Source: Massilia kyonggiensis | GTDB taxonomy: Bacteria; Pseudomonadota; Gammaproteobacteria; Burkholderiales; Burkholderiaceae_D | Direction: 5' to 3' | DNA length: 64,000 nt | Assembly (NCBI RefSeq): GCF_024756235.1 | Contig: NZ_JANUGY010000004.1 | Span: 1-64,000, forward strand | Shown here: in pieces, positions 25,790 through 36,100 of the stretch | Position numbering within the stretch: position 1 is the stretch's first letter | Layout: each line of letters begins with the position of its first letter | Program-made: the position numbers and the translations under genes | Notes under the pieces: model-generated | What the model was told of the DNA's origin: nothing | The model's input: only the letters and a program-made list of their open reading frames with translations | Database searches by the model: none

Positions 25790-27037
25790 ATGTCCCAGCC
25801 CACCAAAACCCGTCCCCACGCCATCGTCATCGGCGGCGGCCCCGCCGGCCTGATGGCGGCCGAAGTGCTGTCCGCGGGCGGCGTACACGTGGACCTGTAC
25901 GACGCGATGCCGTCCGTCGGCCGCAAGTTCCTCCTGGCCGGCAAGGGCGGCATGAACATCACGCATGCGGAAGCCTACGACGCGTTCGTCGGCCGCTACG
26001 GCGCCCGCGCCGGCAGCGTGAAGCCGTGGCTCGATGCGTTCCCGCCGGCGCAACTGCGGGAATGGATCCATGGGCTGGGCGTCGACACGTTCGTGGGGAC
26101 ATCCGGCCGCGTGTTCCCGACCGACATGAAGGCGGCGCCGCTGCTGCGCGCGTGGCTGCACCGGCTGCGCGAGGCGGGCGTCGTCTTCCACATGCGCCAT
26201 CGCTGGACCGGCTGGCGCGATGGCGGCCTCGTGTTCGACACGCCCGACGGCGCGACGACCGTGGAGGCGCCGGGCGCCGCGACCGTGCTGGCGCTGGGCG
26301 GCGCGAGCTGGGCGCGGCTCGGGTCCGACGGCGCGTGGGTGCCGCTGCTCGCCGCGCGCGGCGTGGACGTGGCGCCGCTCGTGCCGGCCAACTGCGGCTT
26401 CGACGCCGACTGGTCGGATCATTTTGCGGAGCGCCACGCCGGCGCGCCGCTGACGACCGTCGCGCTGGCCCTCGAAGGCGGCCCGTTCCGCAAGGGCCAG
26501 TTCGTCGTCACCGCAACCGGTATCGAGGGGAGCCTCGTGTACGCCCTGTCGGCAGGGATCCGCGACCGGATCGCGCAGGACGGCCAGGCGACCGTGCTGC
26601 TGGACCTGTTGCCAGACCACGACCCGCAGCGCGTGCGGGACGAGGTGATGCGCCCGCGCGGCACGCGGTCGATGTCCAGCCATCTGCAAAGCCGCCTGGG
26701 CATCAAGGGCGTGAAATCGGGGCTGCTGCACGAGTGCCTGGGCAAGGCCGACTATGCGGACCCCGTAAAACTGGCACGGGCGCTGAAGGCGTTGCCGGTC
26801 GTGCTGAAACGTCCGCGCCCGATCGACGAAGCGATCAGCAGCGCGGGCGGCGTGCGCTTCGACGCGCTCGACGGCGCCATGCTGGGAGACCTGCCGGGCG
26901 TGTTCGTGGCGGGCGAGATGGTCGACTGGGAGGCGCCGACGGGCGGCTATCTGCTGACGGCGTGCTTCGGCAGCGGGCGCGCCGCGGGGCGCGCGGCGCT
27001 GGAGTGGCTGCTCAATCCTGCTTGTCGTCGAAGCTGA
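25790..27037 (+). CDS. BaiN/HI0933-like flavoprotein (TIGR03862 type)
   Basis: A 415-residue FAD protein. The dinucleotide fold is VIGGGPAGLMAAEVLS near residues 13-28, followed by VGRKFLLAGKGGMNITH, the mark of the HI0933/BaiN family. The C-terminal FAD contact is GVFVAGEMVDWEAPTGGY. Family members are putative NAD(P)/FAD oxidoreductases with no firm substrate in proteobacteria. It is divergent from the small operon at 25659. Its 3' end overlaps the convergent GIN-domain gene by 26 bases. Confidence 0.88.
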   Translation: MSQPTKTRPHAIVIGGGPAGLMAAEVLSAGGVHVDLYDAMPSVGRKFLLAGKGGMNITHAEAYDAFVGRYGARAGSVKPWLDAFPPAQLREWIHGLGVDTFVGTSGRVFPTDMKAAPLLRAWLHRLREAGVVFHMRHRWTGWRDGGLVFDTPDGATTVEAPGAATVLALGGASWARLGSDGAWVPLLAARGVDVAPLVPANCGFDADWSDHFAERHAGAPLTTVALALEGGPFRKGQFVVTATGIEGSLVYALSAGIRDRIAQDGQATVLLDLLPDHDPQRVRDEVMRPRGTRSMSSHLQSRLGIKGVKSGLLHECLGKADYADPVKLARALKALPVVLKRPRPIDEAISSAGGVRFDALDGAMLGDLPGVFVAGEMVDWEAPTGGYLLTACFGSGRAAGRAALEWLLNPACRRS

Positions 27038-27830
27038 CGGTCGCGCTGCCGTTGCGGCTGACGGAGCGTTCGTCCGGATTGCCGAAGACGCGCGCCTCGC
27101 CGCTGCCCGTCAGGTCCGCATGCAGGCGCTTGCGGGCATACACGGCGCTATCGCCGGATCCCTGCTGCGCCAGGTCGACCTCGTCGGCGCGCAGGTGGCG
27201 CGCATCCAGGTCGCCCGAGCCGCGCAGTTCCGCGTGCAGCGCGCGCGTGGAACCCACCAGCGTGAGGCGCCCGCTGCCGACGACGGCGGCATCCACCGTG
27301 TCGCTCGTGCCGCCCGTCAGTTCCATGTCGCCGCTGCCGTGGATCGCGGCCATGATCTCGCGATAGCGGCCGTTGAAGCGCATGCGGCCGGAGCCGTCCA
27401 GCGCCACGTCGAGATGGTCGCCCGCGAAGCCGCTCACGGTGTGTTCGCCGCTGCCGTTGACGCTCAGCGATTCCAGCGACGGCAGCGTGACCGTCACCTC
27501 GATCGGCGTGCGGTGGCGCAGCAGGATGCCGCGCGGGCCGATATGGAGCATGTCGCCGTCGACGGTCGTGTCGATGTTGGCCAGCAGGCGCTGTTCGCCC
27601 CGCACTTCCAGAGACGGCGTGGGGCCCTGGCGCAGCGTGAGGTTGACGGGGCCGGACAGGTCGACCTTGGCAACGGCCTGGTCGAGCGCGCGGCGCTCCG
27701 TGGTGAGCAGGCGGCTGCCCGGGTTGGACGGGCCGTTCGTGCCATGGGCGCGCAGCATGCTGTACGAGACGCCGATCAGCAGGAAGGCGATGACGAGCAG
27801 GGTGAAGCCGATTTTCAGTAACGCGCGCAT
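27012..27830 (-). CDS. GIN-domain (DUF2807) protein
   Basis: A 272-residue protein with an N-terminal membrane anchor or signal (LLKIGFTLLVIAFLLIGVSYSML). The rest is a repetitive beta-helix built of steps such as VNGSGEHTVSG, ALDGSGRMRFNG, AIHGSGDMELTG and ELRGSGDLDA, the hallmark of the head GIN domain. Such proteins are envelope-facing, with unknown ligands. It follows the DUF1700 gene by 6 bases. That pairing, often with a PadR regulator, is known in many bacteria; no PadR gene is next to it here. Confidence 0.85.
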   Translation of the reverse strand: MRALLKIGFTLLVIAFLLIGVSYSMLRAHGTNGPSNPGSRLLTTERRALDQAVAKVDLSGPVNLTLRQGPTPSLEVRGEQRLLANIDTTVDGDMLHIGPRGILLRHRTPIEVTVTLPSLESLSVNGSGEHTVSGFAGDHLDVALDGSGRMRFNGRYREIMAAIHGSGDMELTGGTSDTVDAAVVGSGRLTLVGSTRALHAELRGSGDLDARHLRADEVDLAQQGSGDSAVYARKRLHADLTGSGEARVFGNPDERSVSRNGSATVSFDDKQD

Positions 27831-27836
27831 GGTGGC

Positions 27837-28622
27837 TCAGCCCCCCTTGAGCAGGGAACGGTTCATTTGCAGGTAGCGCTTCAGGCCGATGAAGGTATAG
27901 CGCGTGACCACGAGCGACAGCAGGAACAGCGCGATCCCGCCCAGCACGAGGCCGAAGCCGAACAGGGTCTGCGTCGTGCGCGACTCGGCATCCATCTCGG
28001 TGCTGATGCGGACCGTGCTGTCCGCGAGGGCCTCGGCGCCGCGCACGGCGCGCGAACGCTCCAGGCGGCTGCTCCGGTCGGCCTCGGCGGGCGGCAGCGG
28101 GTCCGCGATCTGCGGGCGCTCCTGCGTGACGTTGATGCCGTGGCTGCCGATCTCGATGCGCATCTGGCGGCCGCGCCCGTCGTCGTCGATGGTGACGAAG
28201 CGGCTCGGCCAGTCCAGTACGAGTTCGTTGGCGCCGGCCAGGCCGCTCGCCGTCGTCGCGATGCCGGCCAGGTAGAACGTCAGCGCGCAGACGTACAGCG
28301 CGAACAGCAGGGCCGAGTACACCATCGCCGGCACGATCATGAACAGGTTGAAGATGGCCAGGCCGACGGCGGACATGGCCACGCGCAGCACGTTGGCCGG
28401 GTTCTTCTTCTCGGTAAAGGAATTGAGGTGGGCGCTCGCGCGCAGCGTCATGGCGATCTTCGTCGGATCGTCGAGCTCGCGCGCCACGTCCGGCTCGCCC
28501 CGTCCCGCGGCCACGCCGTCGACGAAGCGCTGCTCGTAATAGGCCAGTGTCTTGGCCTGGACGTCGGGCGGCAGGCCGAGCATGGCCCGCTTGAGCGCCT
28601 CGAGGTATTCCAGTTTGCCCAT
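27837..28622 (-). CDS. DUF1700 (HAAS-domain) membrane protein
   Basis: A 261-residue protein. Residues 1-60 form the HAAS helical signalling domain (EYLEALKRAMLGLPPDV...YYEQRF...GRGEPDVARELDDP). Then come two membrane segments (about 85-130) and a third near 225-245. An extra-membrane beta region lies between. AGGAG precedes the start by 6 bases. It is co-transcribed with the GIN-domain gene. By analogy with padR-DUF1700 pairs it may transmit an envelope stress signal; this is inference only. Confidence 0.82.
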   Translation of the reverse strand: MGKLEYLEALKRAMLGLPPDVQAKTLAYYEQRFVDGVAAGRGEPDVARELDDPTKIAMTLRASAHLNSFTEKKNPANVLRVAMSAVGLAIFNLFMIVPAMVYSALLFALYVCALTFYLAGIATTASGLAGANELVLDWPSRFVTIDDDGRGRQMRIEIGSHGINVTQERPQIADPLPPAEADRSSRLERSRAVRGAEALADSTVRISTEMDAESRTTQTLFGFGLVLGGIALFLLSLVVTRYTFIGLKRYLQMNRSLLKGG

Positions 28623-28644
28623 CGTTACTCCTGGCAGGGCGGCA

Positions 28645-28776
28645 TTAAATTCGACCAAGCAACGGCATGGCATTCAGTGCCGGATCGGCCGCGCCGCCCG
28701 GGTGGACAAGAATGATCGTCGCGGCCGCCACGACGGCCAGCAGGGCAAGGATACGTACGCCGAGATGGATGTTCAT
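28645..28776 (-). CDS. Possible small single-span membrane protein (43 aa)
   Basis: A 43-residue frame, MNIHLGVRILALLAVVAAATIILVHPGG then a short polar tail. It has one clear hydrophobic helix and lies directly upstream of the DUF1700 gene in the same orientation. A start two codons earlier is also possible. The ribosome site is weak (ACGGAA). Position behind an inverted repeat and ahead of two envelope genes supports it; no family is recognised. Confidence 0.4.
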   Translation of the reverse strand: MNIHLGVRILALLAVVAAATIILVHPGGAADPALNAMPLLGRI

Positions 28777-28786
28777 TTGCATTTCC

Positions 28787-28810
28787 GTCAACACTCGTTT
28801 CGATGTTGAC
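28787..28810. promoter_or_regulatory. Inverted repeat GTCAACA-N10-TGTTGAC
   Basis: Exact 7-bp arms with a 10-base spacer lie 11 bases before the possible small gene and upstream of the DUF1700-GIN pair. This has the form of an operator, for example of a PadR- or MarR-type dimer. The regulator is not identified in the window. Confidence 0.45.
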
Positions 28811-28908
28811 ACTGTACGGAACCGGGACGGCGTGCGCCACCAGTGTGCGACAGGCTGCGGAATTCGCGGGGCAGGGCGCACCCCGGCGGGATGATCGGCG
28901 GGCAAACA

Positions 28909-30246
28909 TCAGTGCTCGTCCCCTGTAATGACGGCCGCCGCGGCCACCCCGCTGCGCACCGCCGCCTCCAGCGTGGCGGGATAGTCGCAGGCAGTATAGT
29001 CGCCTGCCAGCGCCAGGCCGGGCAGCTTGATGTCGTTGGCGGGACGGTCGAGGGCGGGCGCACACGCGAACGTCGCGCGCTTTTCCGTGATCACCCGGCT
29101 CCACTGCGGCGACGCCAGCGTAGGCTGCGCGAATGCGCCGGCCAGTTGCGCGGCGACGCTCGCCGCCAGCGCTTCCTGGCCGATGTCGCCGGCCGGATCC
29201 GCGCCGCTGATCACGACGGCCAATAAACCGTCCTGGCCCGGATCGAGCTGGCCGCGGTCGAACACGAACTGGCCCCAGCGGTGGTCGGCAGGCGCATCCG
29301 CCAGCGCGCAGAACGGCAGCGGCAGGCGCACACCGGCCGCGTATTGCAGGTAGACGGTGGCGATCGGTTCGTAGTCCAGCGCATCGAGTTGCGCGACGGT
29401 GCCGGCGGCGCCGTCGAGGGGGCGCAGCAGCGAAGCCGCCTGCCAGGGCGGGGCGGCCAGCACGACGGCGTCGAACGTCTGCACGTCGGCGCCCGCGCGT
29501 ACGATCCACGTGCCGCCATCGGGGCCCAGCGTATCGATGCGGCGGCCCGTGTGGACCGTGGCGCCGCGGCGTTCCAGGTAGCGGCGCGCCGCTTCCGGAA
29601 ACAGGGCGTCCAGCAGCACGCGCGGGATCAGCATGTCGGAGGCGGCCCTTTTCGCACCGAGGCTGTCGCGCAGCACGGCCAGGAACACTTGCGCGGACGC
29701 GCGCTCGGGCGGCGTGTTCAACGCCGCGAGGCACAGCGGGCGCCACATCAGGCGGATGAGGCGTTCGGTCTGGTCGTAGCGGACGAGCAGTTCCGCCACG
29801 CTGCAATCGTTGTGGAGCTGCCAGCCCATCCAGCGGGCGGTCGTCGTGAAGCGGGCGAGGGCCAGCTTGTCGGCGCGATCCAGGCCGCGGGCGCGCAGCA
29901 GCGCGACGAGCATGTGCAGCGGCGCCGGCAGGCGCGGGGCGACGAAGTCCATGCCGTCGTCGCCTTGCGGGTAGCGCATCTGCAGCGGCAGCCGGAGCAG
30001 GGTGTCACGGGGATCGACGCCCACGCGGCGCATCAGGCGCAACGTGTCGGCATAGGCGCCCAGCATGATGTGCTGGCCGTTGTCGAGCAGGCGCCCGTTC
30101 GTCTCGACGGCGCGGGCACGGCCGCCCAGGGTGCGGGCGGCTTCGAACAGCGTGACGCCGCAGCCCGCGTCCAGCAGCGCGACGGCCGCCGCGCAGCCGG
30201 CCCAGCCGCCGCCGACGATGGCAACCCGCTTGCTATCCGCGGACAT
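28909..30246 (-). CDS. hpnE: Hydroxysqualene dehydroxylase
   Basis: A 445-residue FAD-dependent enzyme that reduces hydroxysqualene to squalene, the last step of the HpnCDE route. The FAD fold VAIVGGGWAGCAAAVALL (8-25), GGRARAVETNGRLLDNGQHIMLGAY and the C-terminal LPGLALAGDYTACDYPATLEAA segment match HpnE of the phytoene-desaturase-like group. Its start overlaps hpnD by 14 bases. With hpnD and hpnC upstream it completes squalene supply for hopanoids. Squalene-hopene cyclase is not in this window. Confidence 0.93.
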   Translation of the reverse strand: MSADSKRVAIVGGGWAGCAAAVALLDAGCGVTLFEAARTLGGRARAVETNGRLLDNGQHIMLGAYADTLRLMRRVGVDPRDTLLRLPLQMRYPQGDDGMDFVAPRLPAPLHMLVALLRARGLDRADKLALARFTTTARWMGWQLHNDCSVAELLVRYDQTERLIRLMWRPLCLAALNTPPERASAQVFLAVLRDSLGAKRAASDMLIPRVLLDALFPEAARRYLERRGATVHTGRRIDTLGPDGGTWIVRAGADVQTFDAVVLAAPPWQAASLLRPLDGAAGTVAQLDALDYEPIATVYLQYAAGVRLPLPFCALADAPADHRWGQFVFDRGQLDPGQDGLLAVVISGADPAGDIGQEALAASVAAQLAGAFAQPTLASPQWSRVITEKRATFACAPALDRPANDIKLPGLALAGDYTACDYPATLEAAVRSGVAAAAVITGDEH

Positions 30247-31066
30247 ACGTCTTCCACGCGAGCCACAGCTTGCGCAGCGGCGTCAGGGAGATCTTCTGGG
30301 TGAGGACGTGGAAGCCGTCGCGCTCGATCTCGTCGAGCAGGGTGCGGTAGATGGCGGCCATCATGAGGCCCGGGCGCTGGGCGCGCCGGTCTTCCTTCGG
30401 CAACAGCGCGAACGCCTCGTCGTACAGCTTTTGCGCGCGGTCGGCCTGGAATTTCATGAGCGCTTCGAACTTCTCGCTGTGGCGCGCGTTCAGCAGGTCG
30501 GCCGCCGTCACGTTGAACTGCTGCAGTTCGTTGATCGGCAGGTAGATGCGGCCCTTGCGCGCATCTTCGCCCACGTCGCGGATGATGTTCGTGAGCTGGA
30601 ACGCGAGGCCCAGCGTTTCCGCATACTTCAACGTCTGCGGATTCGTCACGCCGAAGATGCTGGCCGACAGGATGCCGACGACACCTGCCACGTGCCAGCA
30701 GTACTTCTTCAGGTTCGGGTAGTCGAGGTAGCGCGACTGGTCGAGGTCCATCTCCATGCCGTCGATGATGGCTTGCAGGTGCTCCTGTTTCAGGTCGTAC
30801 GGCTGGATGTGCGGCTTCAACGCCAGCATCACGGGATGCGTGGGCGTGCCCGAATACATCTGCGTGACTTCGTTGCGCCACCAGGCGAGTTTGATCCGTG
30901 CGACCGACTGGTCGCTCGCTTCGTCGACCGTGTCGTCGACTTCCCGGCAGAACGCATACAGCGCCGTGATCGCCCTGCGCCGCTCGGGCGGCAGGAACAG
31001 GAAGCTGTAGTAGAAGCTGGAGCCGCTTTGCGCGGTCTTTTGTTGGCAGTATTCGTCGGGGGACAT
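30233..31066 (-). CDS. hpnD: Presqualene diphosphate synthase
   Basis: A 277-residue class I isoprenoid synthase that joins two farnesyl diphosphates to presqualene diphosphate. The two Asp-rich metal sites are REVDDTVDE (near residue 41) and NIIRDVGEDARKGRIYLP (near 165). GSSFYYSFLFLPPERR at the start is typical of HpnD. It lies between hpnC and hpnE on the same strand, 53 bases after hpnC. Confidence 0.93.
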   Translation of the reverse strand: MSPDEYCQQKTAQSGSSFYYSFLFLPPERRRAITALYAFCREVDDTVDEASDQSVARIKLAWWRNEVTQMYSGTPTHPVMLALKPHIQPYDLKQEHLQAIIDGMEMDLDQSRYLDYPNLKKYCWHVAGVVGILSASIFGVTNPQTLKYAETLGLAFQLTNIIRDVGEDARKGRIYLPINELQQFNVTAADLLNARHSEKFEALMKFQADRAQKLYDEAFALLPKEDRRAQRPGLMMAAIYRTLLDEIERDGFHVLTQKISLTPLRKLWLAWKTYVRG

Positions 31067-31119
31067 ATTTAGATTGTTATTGCGCGGAGCAAGTCCGCTA
31101 TCTTAGCCGATGGCTACAC

Positions 31120-31929
31120 TTACATGCGTATTGCTCGCCAGCCGACCGTGATCCAGTCCAGGCGTTTCAGGCGCGGACGGCGGCGGAACACGTCGTAATC
31201 CACGCGTTCGATCGCTTCCAGGATGCGCAGGCCGCCCTGGACCACCATGCGGAGCTCCCAGCCGATGCGGCCCGGCAGGCGCGTGGCGAGCGGTGCGCCT
31301 TCCAGCATCAGGGCCCGCGCGCGGTCCACCTCGAAGCGCATCAGCGCGCGCCAGGCGGGCCCCGTGCGGCACGCCTCGATGGCGTCCTGCGTCACGCCGA
31401 AGCGGGCCAGGTCGTCCAGAGGGATATAGATGCGGCCCTTGGCGATGTCGATGGCGACGTCCTGCCAGAAGTTGATCAGCTGGAGCGACGTGCAGATGGC
31501 GTCCGACTCGCGCAGGCTCACGGCATCGTCCACGCCGTACAGTCCCAGCATCAGGCGCCCGACGGGGTCGGCGGAGCGCCGGCAATAATCCAGCAGGTGC
31601 GGAAAATCCGGATAGCGGGTCGTGACGACGTCCTGCCTGAATGCGGACAGCAGGTCGCGCAGCGGTTGCATGGGCAGCCGGAATTCGTCCAGTACGGCGG
31701 CGACGCGGCGGAACATGGGATCGTCGGGCGGCGTGCCGGCCGCGATGCCGTCCAGCGCCGTCTCGTAGGCCTGCAGGGCGGACAGGCGTTCGGCCGGGGT
31801 GGCGTCGCCCTCGTCGGCAAGGTCGTCGGCGCTGCGGGCGAACGCATAGATCGCCTCCACCGCGGGCACGAGGCGGCGGGGGAGGAGGATCGACGCGACA
31901 GGAAAGTTTTCGTAATGGTCGACGGCCAT
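31120..31929 (-). CDS. hpnC: Hydroxysqualene synthase
   Basis: A 269-residue squalene/phytoene synthase-fold protein that turns presqualene diphosphate into hydroxysqualene. It opens with VDHYENFPVASILLPRRL, the HpnC signature, then has FARSADDLADEG and NFWQDVAIDIAKGRIYIP as its two Asp-rich motifs. The ATG at 31929 fits the family start. A further in-frame ATG at 31980 would add 17 residues not seen in relatives and has no ribosome site. First gene of hpnCDE; divergent from the RND efflux pair. Confidence 0.92.
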   Translation of the reverse strand: MAVDHYENFPVASILLPRRLVPAVEAIYAFARSADDLADEGDATPAERLSALQAYETALDGIAAGTPPDDPMFRRVAAVLDEFRLPMQPLRDLLSAFRQDVVTTRYPDFPHLLDYCRRSADPVGRLMLGLYGVDDAVSLRESDAICTSLQLINFWQDVAIDIAKGRIYIPLDDLARFGVTQDAIEACRTGPAWRALMRFEVDRARALMLEGAPLATRLPGRIGWELRMVVQGGLRILEAIERVDYDVFRRRPRLKRLDWITVGWRAIRM

Positions 31930-31960
31930 GCGAGGCGGTAGATTGCTGACTCTAAAGTCA

Positions 31961-31989
31961 TTTACTAGCGATAATTGCATGATTATAAT
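31961..31989 (+). promoter_or_regulatory. Promoter for the RND efflux pair
   Basis: TTTACT (31961-31966) and a perfect TATAAT (31984-31989) are 17 bases apart in the hpnC/RND divergent region. The adaptor start is about 60 bases downstream of the box. Confidence 0.6.
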
Positions 31990-32049
31990 TGCTAGGTTAA
32001 ATCCACGACAGTGCCTCGCCATCCGGGCCGGGCCACCATGAGGAAACCA

Positions 32050-33171
32050 ATGCGTGCTTTTCCGTTCGCCCTTCCTTTGACCCTGGTCCTGGCCGCGGTA
32101 TCGCTGGCAGGCTGCTCCCGCAACGACACCCCTGCCGAGGATGTGCGCCCGGTGCGCGCCCTCACGCTGGCCACCGGCACGGTGGGGTCGAGCGCACAGT
32201 TTTCCGGCGACGTCCGGCCCCGTTACGAATCCCGGCTCGGTTTCCGCGTCGGCGGCAAAATCAGCGCCCGCAAGGTGGACGTGGGCACGGTCGTCAAGCG
32301 CGGCCAGGTCCTGATGCAGCTGGACCCGCAGGACCTGCGCCTCGGCCAGGCCCAGGCCCAGGCGAACCTGCGCGCGGCGCAGACGACGTACGACCTGGCG
32401 CGGGCGGACCTGAAGCGCTACCAGGACCTGCGCAGCCAGAACTTCGTCAGCCAGGCCGTGCTCGACCAGAAAGTCGCTGCCGCGCGCTCGGCCCAGGCGA
32501 GCGTGGAGGCGGCCCGCGCCGCGTCGCGCGAGCAGGCCAACCAGACGGGGTACGCGAACCTCGAGTCCGACACGGACGGTGTCGTGACGGGCATCGACGC
32601 GGAAGTGGGCCAGGTCGTGCAGGCCGGCACCCCAGTCGTGCGCGTCGCGCGGACGGACGAGAAGGAAGTGGTGATCGGCGTGCCCGAAGACCAGGTCGAC
32701 GAATTGCGCAAGGTGAGCGACGTGAAAGTTCGGCTGTGGGCGGACCCGGACCGCAGCATCAAGGGCAAGATCCGCGAAGTGGCGCCGGTGGCCGATCCCG
32801 CCACGCGGACGTACACCGTGAAAGTGGCCATCCCGGCGCAGGACGACGTCCGCCTCGGCATGACGGCCGTCGTCCAGCTGGCGCACGCCGACAAGGGCGC
32901 CGCGATCAAGGTGCCGCTGTCCGCGCTGTACCAGAACAAGGGAGCGACGTCGGTCTGGGTGATCGAGAACGGTGCCGTACGCCTCGTGCCCGTGCAGGTG
33001 GGCGGCGTGTCCGGCAACGACGTGGTGATCGCGGGCGGCGTGAAGCCGGGCCAGACGATCGTCACGGCCGGTGTGCATCTGCTCAAGCCGGGCCAGAAGG
33101 TGAAAGTGCTGACGGCCGACGTCGCCCGGAGGGGCGATGCCGAGGCGGAAGCGAATGGAGCGCCTAAATGA
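32050..33171 (+). CDS. RND efflux periplasmic adaptor (membrane fusion) lipoprotein
   Basis: A 373-residue adaptor that links an inner-membrane RND pump to an outer-membrane channel. The leader ends in the lipobox LAGC (Cys about 21), so it is lipid-anchored. A split lipoyl domain (FRVGGKISARKVDVGTVVKRGQVLMQLD ... ESDTDGVVTGIDAEVGQVV) brackets an alpha-helical hairpin rich in Ala, Gln and Arg. Beta-barrel and membrane-proximal domains follow. The second ATG was chosen since AGGA lies 5 bases before it; ATG at 32038 is an alternative. The stop overlaps the pump gene by 4 bases. No outer-membrane channel gene is adjacent. Confidence 0.9.
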   Translation: MRAFPFALPLTLVLAAVSLAGCSRNDTPAEDVRPVRALTLATGTVGSSAQFSGDVRPRYESRLGFRVGGKISARKVDVGTVVKRGQVLMQLDPQDLRLGQAQAQANLRAAQTTYDLARADLKRYQDLRSQNFVSQAVLDQKVAAARSAQASVEAARAASREQANQTGYANLESDTDGVVTGIDAEVGQVVQAGTPVVRVARTDEKEVVIGVPEDQVDELRKVSDVKVRLWADPDRSIKGKIREVAPVADPATRTYTVKVAIPAQDDVRLGMTAVVQLAHADKGAAIKVPLSALYQNKGATSVWVIENGAVRLVPVQVGGVSGNDVVIAGGVKPGQTIVTAGVHLLKPGQKVKVLTADVARRGDAEAEANGAPK

Positions 33172-36100
33172 GGGGCTTCAACCTGTCGCGCTGGGCGCTG
33201 GAACACATCCCGCTGACCCGCTACCTGATCGCCGCGCTGCTCATCGGCGGCATCCTCAGCTACGGCAAGCTGGGCCAGGACGAAGACCCGCCGTTCACGT
33301 TCCGCGTGATGGTCATGACGGCATACTGGCCCGGCGCCACGTCCGTGCAGATGGCCCAGCAGGTGGCCGACAAGCTCGAACAGAAGCTGCAGGAGACGCC
33401 GCACATCGACAAGCTGCGCAGCTTTTCCAAGCCGGGCGAGACGACGATCATCATCGAGCTGAAGGAATCCACGCCGCCGGCGGACGTGCAAGGCATCTGG
33501 TACCAGGTGCGCAAGAAGATCGGCGACATCTCGGGGACCCTGCCGGCGGGCGTGATCGGGCCGTTCTTCAACGACGAATTCGGCGACACGTACGGCTCCA
33601 TCTTCGCGCTGTCCGGCGACGGCTTCACCTATGCCGAGATGCGTGACTACGCCGATTTCGTGCGCCAGCAGCTGCTCGCCGTGCCGCTCGTCGCCAAGGT
33701 CGAGCAGTTCGGCGTGCAGCAGGAAAAAGTGAACATCCTGTTCTCGCAGCAGAAGTTCGCGCAGCTGGGCATCCCGTTCGAGCAGATCGTGAACCAGATC
33801 GCCACGCAGAACGGCATCGAATCGGCGGGCGTGCTCGTGACGCCGCTGGAAAACCTGCAGGTGCGCGTGACGGGCGGCCTGAAGACCGTCAAGCAGCTCG
33901 AGGACCTGAGCCTGCGCGCGGGGAACACGACGTTCCGCCTCGGCGATTTCGCCACCGTGCAGCGCGCGTACGAAGACCCGCCGCACGACAAGATGCGCTT
34001 CAACGGCAAGGAAGTCATCGGCCTGGGTGTGTCGATGGAGAAGGGCGGCAATATCATCGAGATGGGCAAGGGCCTGGAGCAGACCGTGGAACGCATCCGG
34101 CGCCAGCTCCCGGTGGGCATCGAACTGGAGCGCGTGTCGAACCAGCCCGCGGCCGTCACGGCGTCCGTCAGCGAGTTCATGCACAGCCTCATCGAGGCCG
34201 TCGTCGTCGTTCTGGTCGTGTCGTTCGTCGCGCTGGGCCTGCACACCAAGCCGAAGCTGCGCCTGGACGTGCGGCCCGGCCTCGTCGTCGCGCTGACGAT
34301 TCCGCTCGTGCTGGCGATCACGTTCCTGTTCATGCGCGTGTTTGACATCTCGCTGCACAAGATCTCGCTGGGCGCGCTGATCATCGCGCTGGGCCTGCTC
34401 GTGGACGACGCCATCATCGCCGTCGAGATGATGGTGCGGAAGATGGAGGAGGGCATGTCGCGCTTCGACGCGGCCACGTTCGCGTACACGTCGACGGCGT
34501 TCCCCATGCTCACGGGTACCCTGATCACGGCCGCGGGCTTCCTGCCGATCGGCCTCGCGAAGTCGGCGGCCGGCGAGTACACGTTCTCGATGTTTTCCGT
34601 GAACGCGATCGCGCTGCTCGTGTCGTGGGTCGTCGCCGTCACGTTCACGCCGTACATCGGTTTTATTCTGCTGCGGGTGAAGCCGCATGGCGACGGCGAC
34701 CACGACGTGTTCGACACGCCGATGTACCAGCGCTTCCGCCGTCTCGTCGACCGTTGCGTGGAATGGCGCAAGACGACGATCGTGCTGTCGCTGGCCGTGT
34801 TCTTCCTGGGCGTGTTCGGCTTCAAATTCATCGAGAAGCAGTTCTTCCCGGATTCGAGCCGCCCCGAACTGATGGTGGAGATGTGGGCGCCGGAAGGCAC
34901 GAGCTTCGCCGTCAACGAGGCGCTGGCGAAGAAATTCGAAGCCTTTGCGCGCGCGCAGCCGGAAACGGACAGCGTGACGTCGTACATCGGCACGGGCAGC
35001 CCGCGCTTCTACCTGCCGCTGGACCAGATCTTCCCGGCGTCGAACGTGTCGCAATTCGTCGTGCTGCCGAAGGACGTGCACCAGCGCGATGCCCTCAAGC
35101 GCAAGATCGAGGACCGGTTCAGGACGGATTTCCCGGAAGTGCGAGGCAGGGTCAAGCTGCTGCCGAACGGGCCGCCGGTGCCGTATCCCGTGCAGTTCCA
35201 GGTGACGGGGCCGGACATCGGCGTCGTGCGCAAGGTCGCCGACCAGGTCAGGGAGATCATGATCGCCAACCCGAACACGGTGGGCGTGAACGACAACTGG
35301 AACGAGTCGGTGAAAGTGCTGCGGCTGGAGCTGGACCAGGACAAGATGCGCGCGCTGGGCGTGACGTCACAGACCGTGCGCCGCACGATCGCGACGCTGC
35401 TGTCCGGGACGACGGTGGGCCAGTTCCGTGAAAGCAACCGCCTGATCGACATCGCCGTGCGCCAGCCGCTGGACGAGCGCTCGAACATGTCCGTCCTCGC
35501 CAGCACGAACGTGCCGACGCCGTCCGGCAAGGCCGTGCCGCTGGCGCAGCTGGCGCGCATCGAATTCGTATGGGAGCCGGGTGTCGTGTGGCGCCTCGGG
35601 CGCGAGTGGGCGATCATGGTCCAGTCGGACGTCGTCGACGGCGTGCAGGGGCCGACCGTGTCCGACCAGGTGAACGCGAAGCTGGAGGCGCTCCGGGCGA
35701 AGCTGCCGGCCGGCTACCGCATCAAGCTGGAAGGCGCGGCCGCCAACAGCTCGCAGGCGGAAGAATCGATCTCGGCCAACGTGCCGCTGGTGCTGTTCAT
35801 CGTGTTCACCCTGCTGATGCTGCAGCTGCACAGCTTCTCGCGTTCCGTGATGGTGTTCCTCACGGGGCCGCTCGGCATTGCGGGGGCGGCGATGGGGCTG
35901 CTGCTGTTCCGCGCGCCGTTCGGCTTCGTCGCGAATCTCGGCGTGATCGCGCTGTTCGGCATGGTGGTGCGCAATTCCGTGATCCTCGTCGACCAGATCG
36001 AAAAAGACATCGCGGCCGGGCACCCGGCCTGGGAAGCGATCGTGGAAAGCGCCGTGCGGCGCTGCCGCCCGATCCTGCTGACGGCCGCCGCGGCGGCGCT

